Notes under the pieces: model-generated
The model's input: the letters and a program-made list of their open reading frames with translations, nothing else
The model's database searches: none
Told to the model about the DNA's origin: nothing
Shown here: positions 6,411-12,749 of the stretch, one piece after another
Numbering within the stretch: position 1 is the first letter of the stretch
How the letters are laid out: each line of letters opens with the position of its first letter
Virus record (IMG/VR): IMGVR_UViG_3300046642_000190
Location: 1 to 53,080 of that record
Length of the DNA stretch: 53,080 nt
DNA from: a virus
Reading direction: 5' to 3' (one strand)
Position numbers and translations under genes: made by a program

Positions 6411-6565
6411 TGGAGGTCACGTACGAACTGACCTTCACTGCACGGGTGACCCTTACGGATCCACCGGAGTTGGAGGTACCAAGTGCTGTCCTGTTGGCGA
6501 ACTTCAGTGCTAGCGGGACACCTCTCATCCTAGTCAAGGCAGAGGTAGTTGCCGATGAAGGATAA
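6410..6565 (+). CDS. Small beta-rich protein, 51 residues
   Basis: The ATG at 6410 shares its A with the previous TGA and has GGAGGAGGACTG upstream. Begins MEVTYELTFTARVTL, similar to the 1816 protein, and ends LILVKAEVVADEG. Probably a paralogue of that gene. Confidence 0.6.
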   Translation: MEVTYELTFTARVTLTDPPELEVPSAVLLANFSASGTPLILVKAEVVADEG

Positions 6566-6821
6566 CGGCACGATGGACCCGATTCAACTGAAGTACGAAC
6601 GCCTTGTTCGTGTCTACCTGAACGAACGGAACAAGAAGAGATCCGCCAGGCTAGAGGGTATAGCCTTCGGGTTCAGGCTCTGTCTAGAGACACTGGGTAA
6701 GCAGGAGATCGTCTTTGATGCAGAGACGAATATCCTGGCGGAGCTCGACCAAGGTGCAAGGTCACTGTTCCAGCGGGCTGACGCAGTACGAATGCGACTG
6801 AAGCTGGAGAAGATACAATGA
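6555..6821 (+). CDS. Helical hypothetical protein, 88 residues
   Basis: The ATG at 6555 overlaps the upstream gene by 11 bases. Long helices rich in Glu, Lys, Arg and Leu (ERNKKRSARLEG, LFQRADAVRMRLKLEKIQ) suggest a coiled coil. Unknown. Confidence 0.65.
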   Translation: MKDNGTMDPIQLKYERLVRVYLNERNKKRSARLEGIAFGFRLCLETLGKQEIVFDAETNILAELDQGARSLFQRADAVRMRLKLEKIQ

Positions 6822-6836
6822 GAGGGGGTGAATGAC

Positions 6837-7043
6837 ATGGCAATGGACGCGAACATCCACAGGGTGTTGAGGACCAGAGTGGAGCCGAAAGAGAGTGCCG
6901 GCTACGAATGGCTTCAGGTGGATATCAATACCGAACAGGGTAGCTTCACCTTCGTACTCTTTCCGGCAGATGGAGTGACAGTCGAGGAGCTCGCGAGCGG
7001 GCTCGTCCTGAAGGCAAAGGAAGCGGTAGTTGAGGGAGTGTGA
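6837..7043 (+). CDS. Hypothetical protein, 68 residues
   Basis: The ATG at 6837 follows GAGAGGGGGTGAATGAC. Alpha/beta pattern (WLQVDINTEQGSFTFVLFPA). Overlaps the next TTG start by 14 bases. Confidence 0.65.
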   Translation: MAMDANIHRVLRTRVEPKESAGYEWLQVDINTEQGSFTFVLFPADGVTVEELASGLVLKAKEAVVEGV

Positions 7044-7383
7044 CTGGCTCGATAGTTGTGATCGACCAGCCGAGTGGCTCGTAAAGGAAGACAGGGGCGA
7101 CACTCGGGTCTGCGAAGGGCACATGTCCGACGCAAGAGCCATTTATGGTGACTCTGCACTCTTTCACCTTGACAAGCCTGAACTGCCAATGGAGCTCTGG
7201 AACGTAGAATGTGCCGTGACCCTCATGGTAAACGTTACAGTGGCAGCACCGGATACTTCAGTGGCAGCGCAACTAGCACCGCACGAAGTACCACTCGACG
7301 CCATGAAGGAGTACGCACATGACGACGGGTACGACGTTGAGAACATCGACATCCGAGTAAGGAGGGTGACACGGAACTCATAG
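7030..7383 (+). CDS. Hypothetical protein with N-terminal Cys motif, 117 residues
   Basis: TTG start. Begins RECDWLDSCDRPAEWLV with a later CEGH, i.e. a C-x5-C...C-x2-H arrangement that could bind zinc. Ends in a charged strand (DIRVRRVTRNS). A strong GGAGGGTGA lies in its last codons, serving the next frame. Confidence 0.65.
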   Translation: MRECDWLDSCDRPAEWLVKEDRGDTRVCEGHMSDARAIYGDSALFHLDKPELPMELWNVECAVTLMVNVTVAAPDTSVAAQLAPHEVPLDAMKEYAHDDGYDVENIDIRVRRVTRNS

Positions 7384-7553
7384 CGATATGTCCGCATTGC
7401 GGTCAGAAGGATGGGTGGGTGGCCATCACGCGGGAGGTCTTCGTCGAATCACTCGGTGAGGTTCAGGTCCTGCATTGCGGGGACTGTGGGCAACAGAGCA
7501 CCGTGTCGACGGAGTCACCGTTCCTACCTGTCCGGATCGAGATCAAGCCATGA
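7380..7553 (+). CDS. Zinc-ribbon protein without a canonical start codon
   Basis: The frame reads ICPHCGQKDG...LHCGDCGQQ and ends at TGA 7551-7553. Two CxxCG knuckles about 29 residues apart are a convincing zinc ribbon. No ATG, GTG or TTG lies in frame between the stop at 7338 and the first knuckle. A GGAGGGTGA site at 7361 sits 10-13 bases before CTC/ATA codons. Start could be non-AUG (7380 is used here), or the frame could be reached by -1 frameshifting from the upstream gene. Confidence 0.5.
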   Translation: MAICPHCGQKDGWVAITREVFVESLGEVQVLHCGDCGQQSTVSTESPFLPVRIEIKP

Positions 7554-7729
7554 CCATCGACGAGCTCGTAGACAAACTCGCCAAGCCGATCTTCATCTTC
7601 CGAATGGCTCGCGGCGACACCCGTAAGGGCTTCGGTCGTGAGAAGCGGTTGGAGAACGCGCGTCGCGAGATCCGGTTAGCAGTCGAAGAGTTCATGGCTA
7701 GTAACCAGTACTTCAACCAAGGCAGGTAG
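7550..7729 (+). CDS. Hypothetical protein, 59 residues
   Basis: The ATG overlaps the zinc-ribbon stop by 4 bases, which itself argues that the zinc-ribbon frame is translated. Basic helical protein (RKGFGREKRLENARREIRLA). Last gene before a stem-loop. Confidence 0.65.
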   Translation: MTIDELVDKLAKPIFIFRMARGDTRKGFGREKRLENARREIRLAVEEFMASNQYFNQGR

Positions 7730-7741
7730 GACCTTCAAGAC

Positions 7742-7801
7742 GTGCACACGGAGTATACGCGTTAGGGTCGCGACCGAAGCGCCTCACTGCTCCGTGTGCA
7801 C
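7742..7801 (+). terminator. Stem-loop with 12-bp stem and structured loop
   Basis: Arms 7742-7753 and 7790-7801 pair perfectly. The 36-base loop contains the palindrome GGTCGCGACC. Lies between two gene groups. Confidence 0.6.
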
Positions 7802-7836
7802 CTTTGAGGGCCTTACTACAGAAGGGAGGTGAAACA

Positions 7837-8082
7837 ATGTACGATGACTATGACACGAAGATTGCCAAGAAGTGGACAAAGTGGTACCGTCCTGATTGGC
7901 TTCGATGGTCCTGTGAGGCAGTCGTACTTGGCGTTGTCGCTATAGCATGTGCCATGTTCGTTCTGTACCAGATGACCGGAGTACTTATCTGGTCAGGCAT
8001 CGTTCTCATGGTGTACGGTACGAGCTTTGGTGCATGGCAGCTCTTCGCCTGGACCCAGAAGCAGAAGATGGAGGGCAAGTGA
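7837..8082 (+). CDS. Two-span membrane protein, 81 residues
   Basis: The ATG follows GAAGGGAGGTGAAACA. A charged N-terminus is followed by two hydrophobic segments, about residues 31-51 and 53-75, and a Lys-rich C-terminus (TQKQKMEGK). Early expression argues against a main holin role; it may alter the host membrane. GTGA overlap with the next gene. Confidence 0.7.
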   Translation: MYDDYDTKIAKKWTKWYRPDWLRWSCEAVVLGVVAIACAMFVLYQMTGVLIWSGIVLMVYGTSFGAWQLFAWTQKQKMEGK

Positions 8083-8972
8083 AGATCGCGTACGTGGAAG
8101 AGGTAACTGACCCGAAGGGAGTGTGGCTCGGGGTCTCACTTGACCCGGACATGCCTTTCCATCGACAGTATCTCTGGGGACAACACTCAAAGGCGGAGGT
8201 GTTGGAACGCTTCGATGCCGACGCTGAGGTGCTTGACAAGGCGGAGTTCTACTTGCGGTACTGGCGAGTGTTCTTCTTGCCTCGGACGAGCGACCCGGAA
8301 GCATCTTGGGCGACGTTAGTCGAGTTGGCAGGACAAGACCCTCTGAAGGTGACATACCGCATCCGTCCTTCGACACAGAACCCCACAGGGCGGAAGCGTA
8401 ACAAGTCAAGGCTTGACCACGCAATGGAACGGAATGCACGAATCCGTAGTGGCCAGCCTGTGGCGATGTCTTCATACACACCGCCGCGGACCCGCACGAC
8501 GAAGGTTCCGCTTTCGGAGGTGAAGACGTACGTGAGCAAGGTGGATGGCAAGGTGTGGATATCACCTGTCAACTACGCCAAGGTGATTGGCCTTCCACCG
8601 CAGTACGTGTACCAGGTAGTGAGTAAGGGGAAGCTGCGCACCAAGCAGGGACCCAAGTCCAAACTGATCTGTCTTGAAGAGGCGGACAGGTACTACCGTA
8701 GGAAGGAGGACGATGACACTGTTGATGTACGCCAAGTCACGGTCGGACAACCTGATGATGGAAGTCCGGAAGCTGGAGGCCATGACACCAACATGGCGTC
8801 TGCGCAAGTGGAGTCATCAGCACCAGAAGGTGAAGGTGCTGACGGCGGAACTGGACGAGCTCAACCAGATCCTGGAGAGAGGGTGACAGATGGCAGCGGG
8901 AACGAAGCAGGACCAGATCAACCTGATGCGAGCGGAGATTCGCAACATGACTCTCCAGCTCAACCGGCTTGA
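8079..8972 (+). CDS. HTH-containing protein with long disordered tail, 297 residues
   Basis: GTG start coupled to the membrane protein gene. Residues about 1-110 form an unknown domain. Residues about 165-210 (ISPVNYAKVIGLPPQYVYQV) match the helix-turn-helix of the 10139 family, followed by LEEADRYYRRKEDDD. The last 85 residues are Asp/Gly/Pro/Ser-rich and overlap two other frames (8713-8886 and the start of 8890). The tail may be a by-product of an open frame or a real dual-coding region. Confidence 0.65.
   Translation: MKIAYVEEVTDPKGVWLGVSLDPDMPFHRQYLWGQHSKAEVLERFDADAEVLDKAEFYLRYWRVFFLPRTSDPEASWATLVELAGQDPLKVTYRIRPSTQNPTGRKRNKSRLDHAMERNARIRSGQPVAMSSYTPPRTRTTKVPLSEVKTYVSKVDGKVWISPVNYAKVIGLPPQYVYQVVSKGKLRTKQGPKSKLICLEEADRYYRRKEDDDTVDVRQVTVGQPDDGSPEAGGHDTNMASAQVESSAPEGEGADGGTGRAQPDPGERVTDGSGNEAGPDQPDASGDSQHDSPAQPA
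8713..8886 (+). CDS. Coiled-coil protein embedded in another gene, 57 residues
   Basis: The ATG follows AGGAAGGAGGACG, an excellent site, inside the 8079-8972 frame but in a different phase. The product (SDNLMMEVRKLEAMTP, VKVLTAELDELNQILERG) looks like a real helical protein. Nearly all of it overlaps the disordered tail of the 8079 protein. Confidence 0.6.
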   Translation: MTLLMYAKSRSDNLMMEVRKLEAMTPTWRLRKWSHQHQKVKVLTAELDELNQILERG

Positions 8973-9246
8973 AGCCCAGTGTCGGGACGAAGACAAGTAC
9001 GTCCAGGTCAAGTTCATTGGCCCTGGCTTGGCACTAGAGGGTCACAGAACATGGACGTACAAGGACCCTGGGTACGACCTCAGGACGGGGGATCTTGTGC
9101 AGATCTCGACCCGGTACAACGAACGGCAGCTGGGCCTGGTGACGTCACGAGGGTTCTCGGACGACACCTACCCGGGGCCGTTCTCGTCCGTCGAGAAGCT
9201 CGTTGCACGGCGCACAGGCTCGCGTTACTTCGTCAAGGGGGACTGA
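8890..9246 (+). CDS. Hypothetical protein, 118 residues
   Basis: The ATG follows GAGAGAGGGTGACAG. A short helix (INLMRAEIRNMTLQLNRLEAQ) precedes a beta-rich domain that binds no obvious cofactor (LRTGDLVQISTRYNERQLGL). Unknown. Confidence 0.7.
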   Translation: MAAGTKQDQINLMRAEIRNMTLQLNRLEAQCRDEDKYVQVKFIGPGLALEGHRTWTYKDPGYDLRTGDLVQISTRYNERQLGLVTSRGFSDDTYPGPFSSVEKLVARRTGSRYFVKGD

Positions 9247-9247
9247 C

Positions 9248-9394
9248 GTGCCACTTGACTTGGCGAACGAGGTGTGGTGTTCGAACTGTGGTCACATGGG
9301 TCGTATCCACACACCAGAGTGTCAGGGCGTCAACGTCAGGGACGAAGTTGAGCAGCCCTGCGACTGTAAGGAGTTGGTGCCTATGAAGGGATGA
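9248..9394 (+). CDS. Cys-rich zinc-binding protein, 48 residues
   Basis: GTG start one base after the upstream stop. CSNCGHMGRIHTPEC and a later CDCK suggest a compact zinc site. Its TGA overlaps the ATG at 9391. Confidence 0.6.
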   Translation: MPLDLANEVWCSNCGHMGRIHTPECQGVNVRDEVEQPCDCKELVPMKG

Positions 9395-9441
9395 CTCCCA
9401 CCGACCTCTGGAAGTATACAGGGGGGAGAAAGAAGGACGCA

Positions 9442-9939
9442 ATGAGGCGTATAGCCCTGTTGCTGGCAGTACTGTTCGTAGTGACCTTGGCATTCGTCCC
9501 TAACGCTGGGGCGGGGACCAAGTCGCCAACCACCGTGGCTTACACGACAGCCTCAGTTACGCAGGGCGAGGTTGTCGCGCAACCCGATGGTGTGACAAGC
9601 TGTCACTACAACTTGCAATACAGAATGAACGCCTACAACTACGTCGGCTGGATCATCTACTGGTACGAAGGAGTGGCGAGCTGGTGCTACGACGGATTTG
9701 TGGTCACTTGGCATCAGTTCACCCAGACGGGTGGAGGTCAGTTGGGCTGGAACCTCAGCTCGCAGTACTTGCCTCGACCTACTCATGCCGATGGTGGTTA
9801 TGGCGGTAACTACTTCTGGTGGAGCCGCTATGCACAAGGGCACTTCAAGAACTGCCAGTACGGTATCTGTCTCACTGGCGACTTGTGGGTGCGTCAAGCG
9901 GTCTATGGCGACAACAAGTGGGACCAGAGCGGAGGGTAG
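9442..9939 (+). CDS. Secreted Trp/Tyr-rich protein, 165 residues
   Basis: The ATG at 9442 follows AAAGAAGGACGCA and begins with a clear signal peptide (MRRIALLLAVLFVVTLAF, cut near NAGAG). An upstream in-frame ATG at 9391 would add 17 residues. The mature part is rich in Trp, Tyr, Gly and Asn, with two Cys pairs that could form disulfides. Expressed early and exported; it may act on the cell surface. Family not recognised. Confidence 0.7.
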   Translation: MRRIALLLAVLFVVTLAFVPNAGAGTKSPTTVAYTTASVTQGEVVAQPDGVTSCHYNLQYRMNAYNYVGWIIYWYEGVASWCYDGFVVTWHQFTQTGGGQLGWNLSSQYLPRPTHADGGYGGNYFWWSRYAQGHFKNCQYGICLTGDLWVRQAVYGDNKWDQSGG

Positions 9940-10044
9940 ATGTCGTTCTTCGGACCGCTAATCCTCATCCTCGCGCCCGTTGTGATTGTAGGGGGCGTGG
10001 TGTACTTAGTAGTGCAGCTAGTCAAGGGTCCACCAGGAGACTAA
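9940..10044 (+). CDS. Small membrane protein, 34 residues
   Basis: The ATG directly follows the previous TAG, with CGGAGGG upstream. One long hydrophobic span (PLILILAPVVIVGGVVYLVV) then KGPPGD. Likely acts with the secreted protein upstream. Confidence 0.6.
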   Translation: MSFFGPLILILAPVVIVGGVVYLVVQLVKGPPGD

Positions 10045-10063
10045 ACTTTCCCGATGGCAACCC

Positions 10064-10092
10064 GTGATGTTTCCCCTTGGGTGCTCTATCAT
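10064..10092 (+). promoter_or_regulatory. Class 1 early promoter (GTGATG-N17-TATCAT)
   Basis: GTGATG at 10064-10069, a 17-base spacer with TTTCCCCTTGGGTG, and TATCAT at 10087-10092. Directly downstream lies the palindrome ATACATGTAT (10091-10100), which could be an operator. Confidence 0.75.
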
Positions 10093-10138
10093 ACATGTAT
10101 GAGCATCAATCATCGAGGGGAGAGGAGGTGACAACAAC

Positions 10139-10495
10139 ATGGCTGAGGTCGAGTACAAGGAGCTCCCGGAAGGAACCGATCCCGAGAACGTCGTGAAGCC
10201 GGTGGCGCTTTCCAACGAGCTGGAGATCAAGCCGCAGATCGTGTACGGCTGGATCCGTAACGGTTCGCTTCCCGCCTACACCAAGGGCGGTGAGGGCCGT
10301 TACATCCTGCGTGACGAGTTCGCCGCGTGGAACGAGGCACGCGCAGCTCGGAAGCAGGAACGGACTGACAAGGCCGCTGCGAAGGCAGCCAAGGAGGCCG
10401 AGAAGGCCAACGAGGCTCCGCCGGCTGCAGAGGCTGGCGCAGCTCCGGCAGCTTCAAGCGAGGGCGAAGCGGAAGACGAGTTCGCCAGCGCGTAG
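10139..10495 (+). CDS. HTH DNA-binding protein with Ala/Glu-rich tail (paralogue family)
   Basis: The ATG follows AGAGGAGGTGACAACAAC. Residues about 20-45 (VKPVALSNELEIKPQIVYGW) are a MerR/excisionase-like helix-turn-helix, followed by a wing (GGEGRYILRDEFAAWNEAR). Unlike three paralogues it has no Cys pair. The C-terminal 45 residues are a low-complexity Ala/Lys/Glu tail. First gene after a class 1 promoter; probably a regulator or DNA-organising protein. Confidence 0.75.
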   Translation: MAEVEYKELPEGTDPENVVKPVALSNELEIKPQIVYGWIRNGSLPAYTKGGEGRYILRDEFAAWNEARAARKQERTDKAAAKAAKEAEKANEAPPAAEAGAAPAASSEGEAEDEFASA

Positions 10496-10835
10496 ACGTG
10501 GGCGTAGGGGAACCTTGACTTTGGCCAAGGTTCCCCTCCCCACAAAGGGAGCGCAGGAGTATGACGGGCAGGTCGCACCTGAGTCCGCACATCCTGGCTC
10601 CCTTTGTGGGGAGCTCCGAACCAGCTTCCCCAGGGCGAAGGCCTATAGGGCTAAGCCTAAGTAGGAGCTCCCCAATAGTGTGCACCGAGCATCCGGCTCG
10701 CAAGACGGGGATCGGGTCCCGTGTAGCAGTACGGGAAGTGGAGCTGCCCGACTCGGCTCGGTGCACAATAAGGTGAGTCCCCACCTCACCTCCGTAACAG
10801 TCAGGGCCCCCTAACCGGGGCCCTTTCTGTCTGCG
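10496..10835 (+). ncRNA. Highly structured noncoding region (five hairpins)
   Basis: No credible gene lies here. Perfect stems are 10506-10517/10526-10537 (12 bp), 10538-10552/10597-10611 (15 bp), 10608-10617/10664-10673 (10 bp, sharing GGGG with the previous stem) and 10680-10690/10756-10766 (11 bp). A terminator at 10804-10823 ends it. The second and third stems cannot be complete together, which suggests alternative folds. Could be a noncoding RNA, an attenuator or a 3-prime stability element. Confidence 0.55.
10804..10826 (+). terminator. Rho-independent terminator
   Basis: Seven-base GC arms (10804-10810 and 10817-10823) around a 6-base loop followed by TTTCTGTCTG. Sits just before the promoter at 10836, so it insulates the next operon. 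Confidence 0.75.
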
Positions 10836-10864
10836 TTGAGGTTTCCCATTGGGTGTTATATGAT
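10836..10864 (+). promoter_or_regulatory. Class 1 early promoter (TTGAGG-N17-TATGAT)
   Basis: TTGAGG at 10836-10841, a 17-base spacer with TTTCCCATTGGGTG and TATGAT at 10859-10864. Best match of the family to a sigma-70-like consensus. Confidence 0.8.
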
Positions 10865-10887
10865 ACAAGAAGAGGGAAGGAGGTGAC

Positions 10888-11367
10888 ATGGACGAAGAGG
10901 TTCAACTGTCAGCACCACCTGCTCTTTGGGGCCATACCCAACGAGTGTTCAAGTCAATGAAGGACGGAGCCGAACTCGACGACGAAGGCAGACTCATCTA
11001 CAAAGGGTACATCACCCACCTGTTCAGGAACTGTAATGTGCCAGTGCCTACATACGGACCTGTGCTCGACATCCTGAAGCGCATTGGCTGCATTACACAA
11101 GTCAAGCGCGGTGGTGGTGGCGCTATGTCCGAGTGGCAGATCCTGGACGACCTCGAGCTAGATGCCTTCATGGCGATGCTCGGGAAGGACATGGCCAAGA
11201 GTTCGGCACGTCCGAACAGCAAGTTCCCTGCGATCGACCAACAGCTCGATGACATCCGGAACAACATCGGGGGCATCGACATCAAGCAGGCCTTCGCAGA
11301 CCAGCAGACGCAGCTCAACAAGCTACGGGAGGAGGTGAATAAGCTCAATGAAGTTCGAGCCAGTTAG
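10888..11367 (+). CDS. Winged-helix-like protein with coiled coil, 159 residues
   Basis: The ATG follows GGAAGGAGGTGAC. Residues about 15-100 (LIYKGYITHLFRNCNVPVPT...VLDILKRIGCITQVKRGGGG) look like a winged helix. Residues 120-155 (QQLDDIRNNIGGIDIKQAF...KLREEVNKLNE) form a coiled coil. Possible oligomeric DNA-binding protein. Partners with the next gene, which overlaps it. Confidence 0.65.
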   Translation: MDEEVQLSAPPALWGHTQRVFKSMKDGAELDDEGRLIYKGYITHLFRNCNVPVPTYGPVLDILKRIGCITQVKRGGGGAMSEWQILDDLELDAFMAMLGKDMAKSSARPNSKFPAIDQQLDDIRNNIGGIDIKQAFADQQTQLNKLREEVNKLNEVRAS

Positions 11368-11728
11368 CCCGGACGACGTACCCAACATGCGCGAGTCCCA
11401 CAGGGGGAGGGTTTCATATCCAATCCTGAAGTCCTTCCTCGAGACGGGCTACATCATGGCCAAACTGGACCGTACTGGTATGCAGCAGTCCATGATGTCG
11501 TTGAACTCGAGTCTCGGTGCCTACATCAGGAGCCACGGTCTTCCTATCAAGTTGTTCCAACGCAAGGGGGAGATCTACCTGATGAGGTTGGACCTCAACC
11601 CAGACGGTACCGAGAACCCGAACTGGAAAGAAGATCTGGACGAGTTCAAGGTGCAGAACGCAACACCGATCGACGCTGACGAAGTTGCCCGACGCTTCGC
11701 CGAAGAGAAGGGTCAGGTCACGAAGTGA
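11348..11728 (+). CDS. Hypothetical DNA-binding-like protein, 126 residues
   Basis: The ATG follows GGGAGGAGGTGAATAAGCTCA, inside the end of the upstream gene (20-base overlap). Possible winged-helix look (ILKSFLETGYIMAKLDRTGM...LPIKLFQRKGEIYLMRLD). Unknown; GTGA overlap with the next gene. Confidence 0.65.
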   Translation: MKFEPVSPDDVPNMRESHRGRVSYPILKSFLETGYIMAKLDRTGMQQSMMSLNSSLGAYIRSHGLPIKLFQRKGEIYLMRLDLNPDGTENPNWKEDLDEFKVQNATPIDADEVARRFAEEKGQVTK

Positions 11729-12375
11729 AAGTCCTTGTGGTCTGCGCACAGCGCTACAATGGCCACGAACTCTGGACCGCTCTCGGTGTGATGCAGGAAG
11801 CCGGTCTGGAGTTCGACGTAGCCTCGACCATGTACATGATCGAGGACGAAGTAACCGGACAGTCGAACACCATCAAGCTCACCCTGGACGACATCGAGCC
11901 CGAGGAGATCGACCACTACGACGGCCTGATGTTCGTTTCAGGCAACATGGCGGACACCGAGAAGTACTGGCACCTTGAAAGGACACTTGCCTATGTACAA
12001 GTGGCTAAGAGGGCTGACATGGCGTTGGCTGCGATATGCTGCTCCGTACCTACGATCCGACATGCAGCAAGTGGTAAAGTCGTATCGTTCTTCCCGCTTG
12101 TACGGAGCAGGCAGCTCCTCAAAGACGCCGGTGCTATCCTGTCCACTGTGTCAATCTCCGTTGACGAGAAACTGGTAACGGCGGAGCACCAGATGTCGTC
12201 CCAGATGTGGGCGACGTACTTTAGCAACGTAGTCAAGGGTGAGACGCCAGGTATCGCTCTTGTTGACTCAGGGTTCGTACCTGGCAAGGGCAGTCCACGC
12301 AAGCCGATCCCGGAAGTCGAGTACGTGAAGCGGAGGTGGGCCGATGGGAACGATGCACGATCTGATGCTGGATGA
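11725..12375 (+). CDS. DJ-1/PfpI-like protein, 216 residues
   Basis: GTG start in a GTGA overlap. Rossmann-like start (KVLVVCAQRYNGHELWTAL), a YDGLMFVSGN turn near residue 66 and a nucleophile elbow LAAICCSVPTIR with Cys105/Cys106. This is the layout of the DJ-1/PfpI class I amidotransferase-like superfamily, whose members act as glyoxalases, chaperones or proteases. The exact reaction cannot be told. Coupled to genes that lead into the SWIM/SNF2 pair. Confidence 0.6.
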   Translation: MKVLVVCAQRYNGHELWTALGVMQEAGLEFDVASTMYMIEDEVTGQSNTIKLTLDDIEPEEIDHYDGLMFVSGNMADTEKYWHLERTLAYVQVAKRADMALAAICCSVPTIRHAASGKVVSFFPLVRSRQLLKDAGAILSTVSISVDEKLVTAEHQMSSQMWATYFSNVVKGETPGIALVDSGFVPGKGSPRKPIPEVEYVKRRWADGNDARSDAG

Positions 12376-12607
12376 CATCCATGCATCCGAAGACGGCTGG
12401 GCTCTTATCACAGACACGAGTCCAGTTTGGGCAACGGAGTCCAACACGGAGGAGGGTCAGGTCTACCTCCTCATCAACGTGCAAGACGGTGCAAACCTCA
12501 TCTGCACGTGTAGAGGATGGCGGATGTCCAAGATCGGCGAACCGAACGACAACGAGTGTACACACGTCAAGGACTGGCGGGAGAAGCAGAGTGCGCCAGA
12601 AGATTGA
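12344..12607 (+). CDS. SWIM-type zinc protein, 87 residues
   Basis: The ATG follows GCGGAGGTGGGCCG. Residues 54-74 read C-T-C-x15-C-T-H (Cys54, Cys56, Cys72, His74), the CxCxnCxH pattern of SWIM zinc fingers. SWIM domains are known at the N-terminus of some bacterial SNF2 helicases; here an SNF2-like gene lies 130 bases downstream as a separate protein. A DNA- or protein-binding partner role is inferred. Confidence 0.6.
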   Translation: MGTMHDLMLDDIHASEDGWALITDTSPVWATESNTEEGQVYLLINVQDGANLICTCRGWRMSKIGEPNDNECTHVKDWREKQSAPED

Positions 12608-12749
12608 GTACATCTTCTCCTGGCCGTCACTCGGTCAAGTTCCAAGGGAACGTGTGCTTCTTTGCCACTCCGTATCACAGTCGTGGCTCGAGACCATCGA
12701 GCTAGGTCCACGCATCCGACGGTTCTGGAGGCGCCTTGGAGATACGTGA
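12591..12749 (+). CDS. Small basic protein between SWIM and helicase genes, 52 residues
   Basis: A GTG overlaps the SWIM gene by 17 bases, with GGGAGAAGCAGA upstream. Basic ends (RQKIEYIF, RIRRFWRRLGDT). Overlaps the helicase start by 14 bases, so the three genes are coupled. Unknown. Confidence 0.5.
   Translation: MRQKIEYIFSWPSLGQVPRERVLLCHSVSQSWLETIELGPRIRRFWRRLGDT

Noticed and set aside
7837-8082. Early two-span membrane protein as the main holin
   Set aside because: It is in the early arm away from the lysin; the 49871 gene beside the GH25 lysin is the better candidate.
10680-10766. tRNA-like fold in the 10.7-kb hairpin (7-bp acceptor-like end and a D-arm-like GAGC/GCTC)
   Set aside because: No T-loop GTTCGA sequence, an eight-base anticodon-like loop and no CCA-proximal features; better read as an 11-bp hairpin.
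10561-10776. 71-codon plus-strand frame inside the structured region
   Set aside because: It runs across the hairpin arms, lacks a ribosome-binding site and has a composition set by the palindromes.
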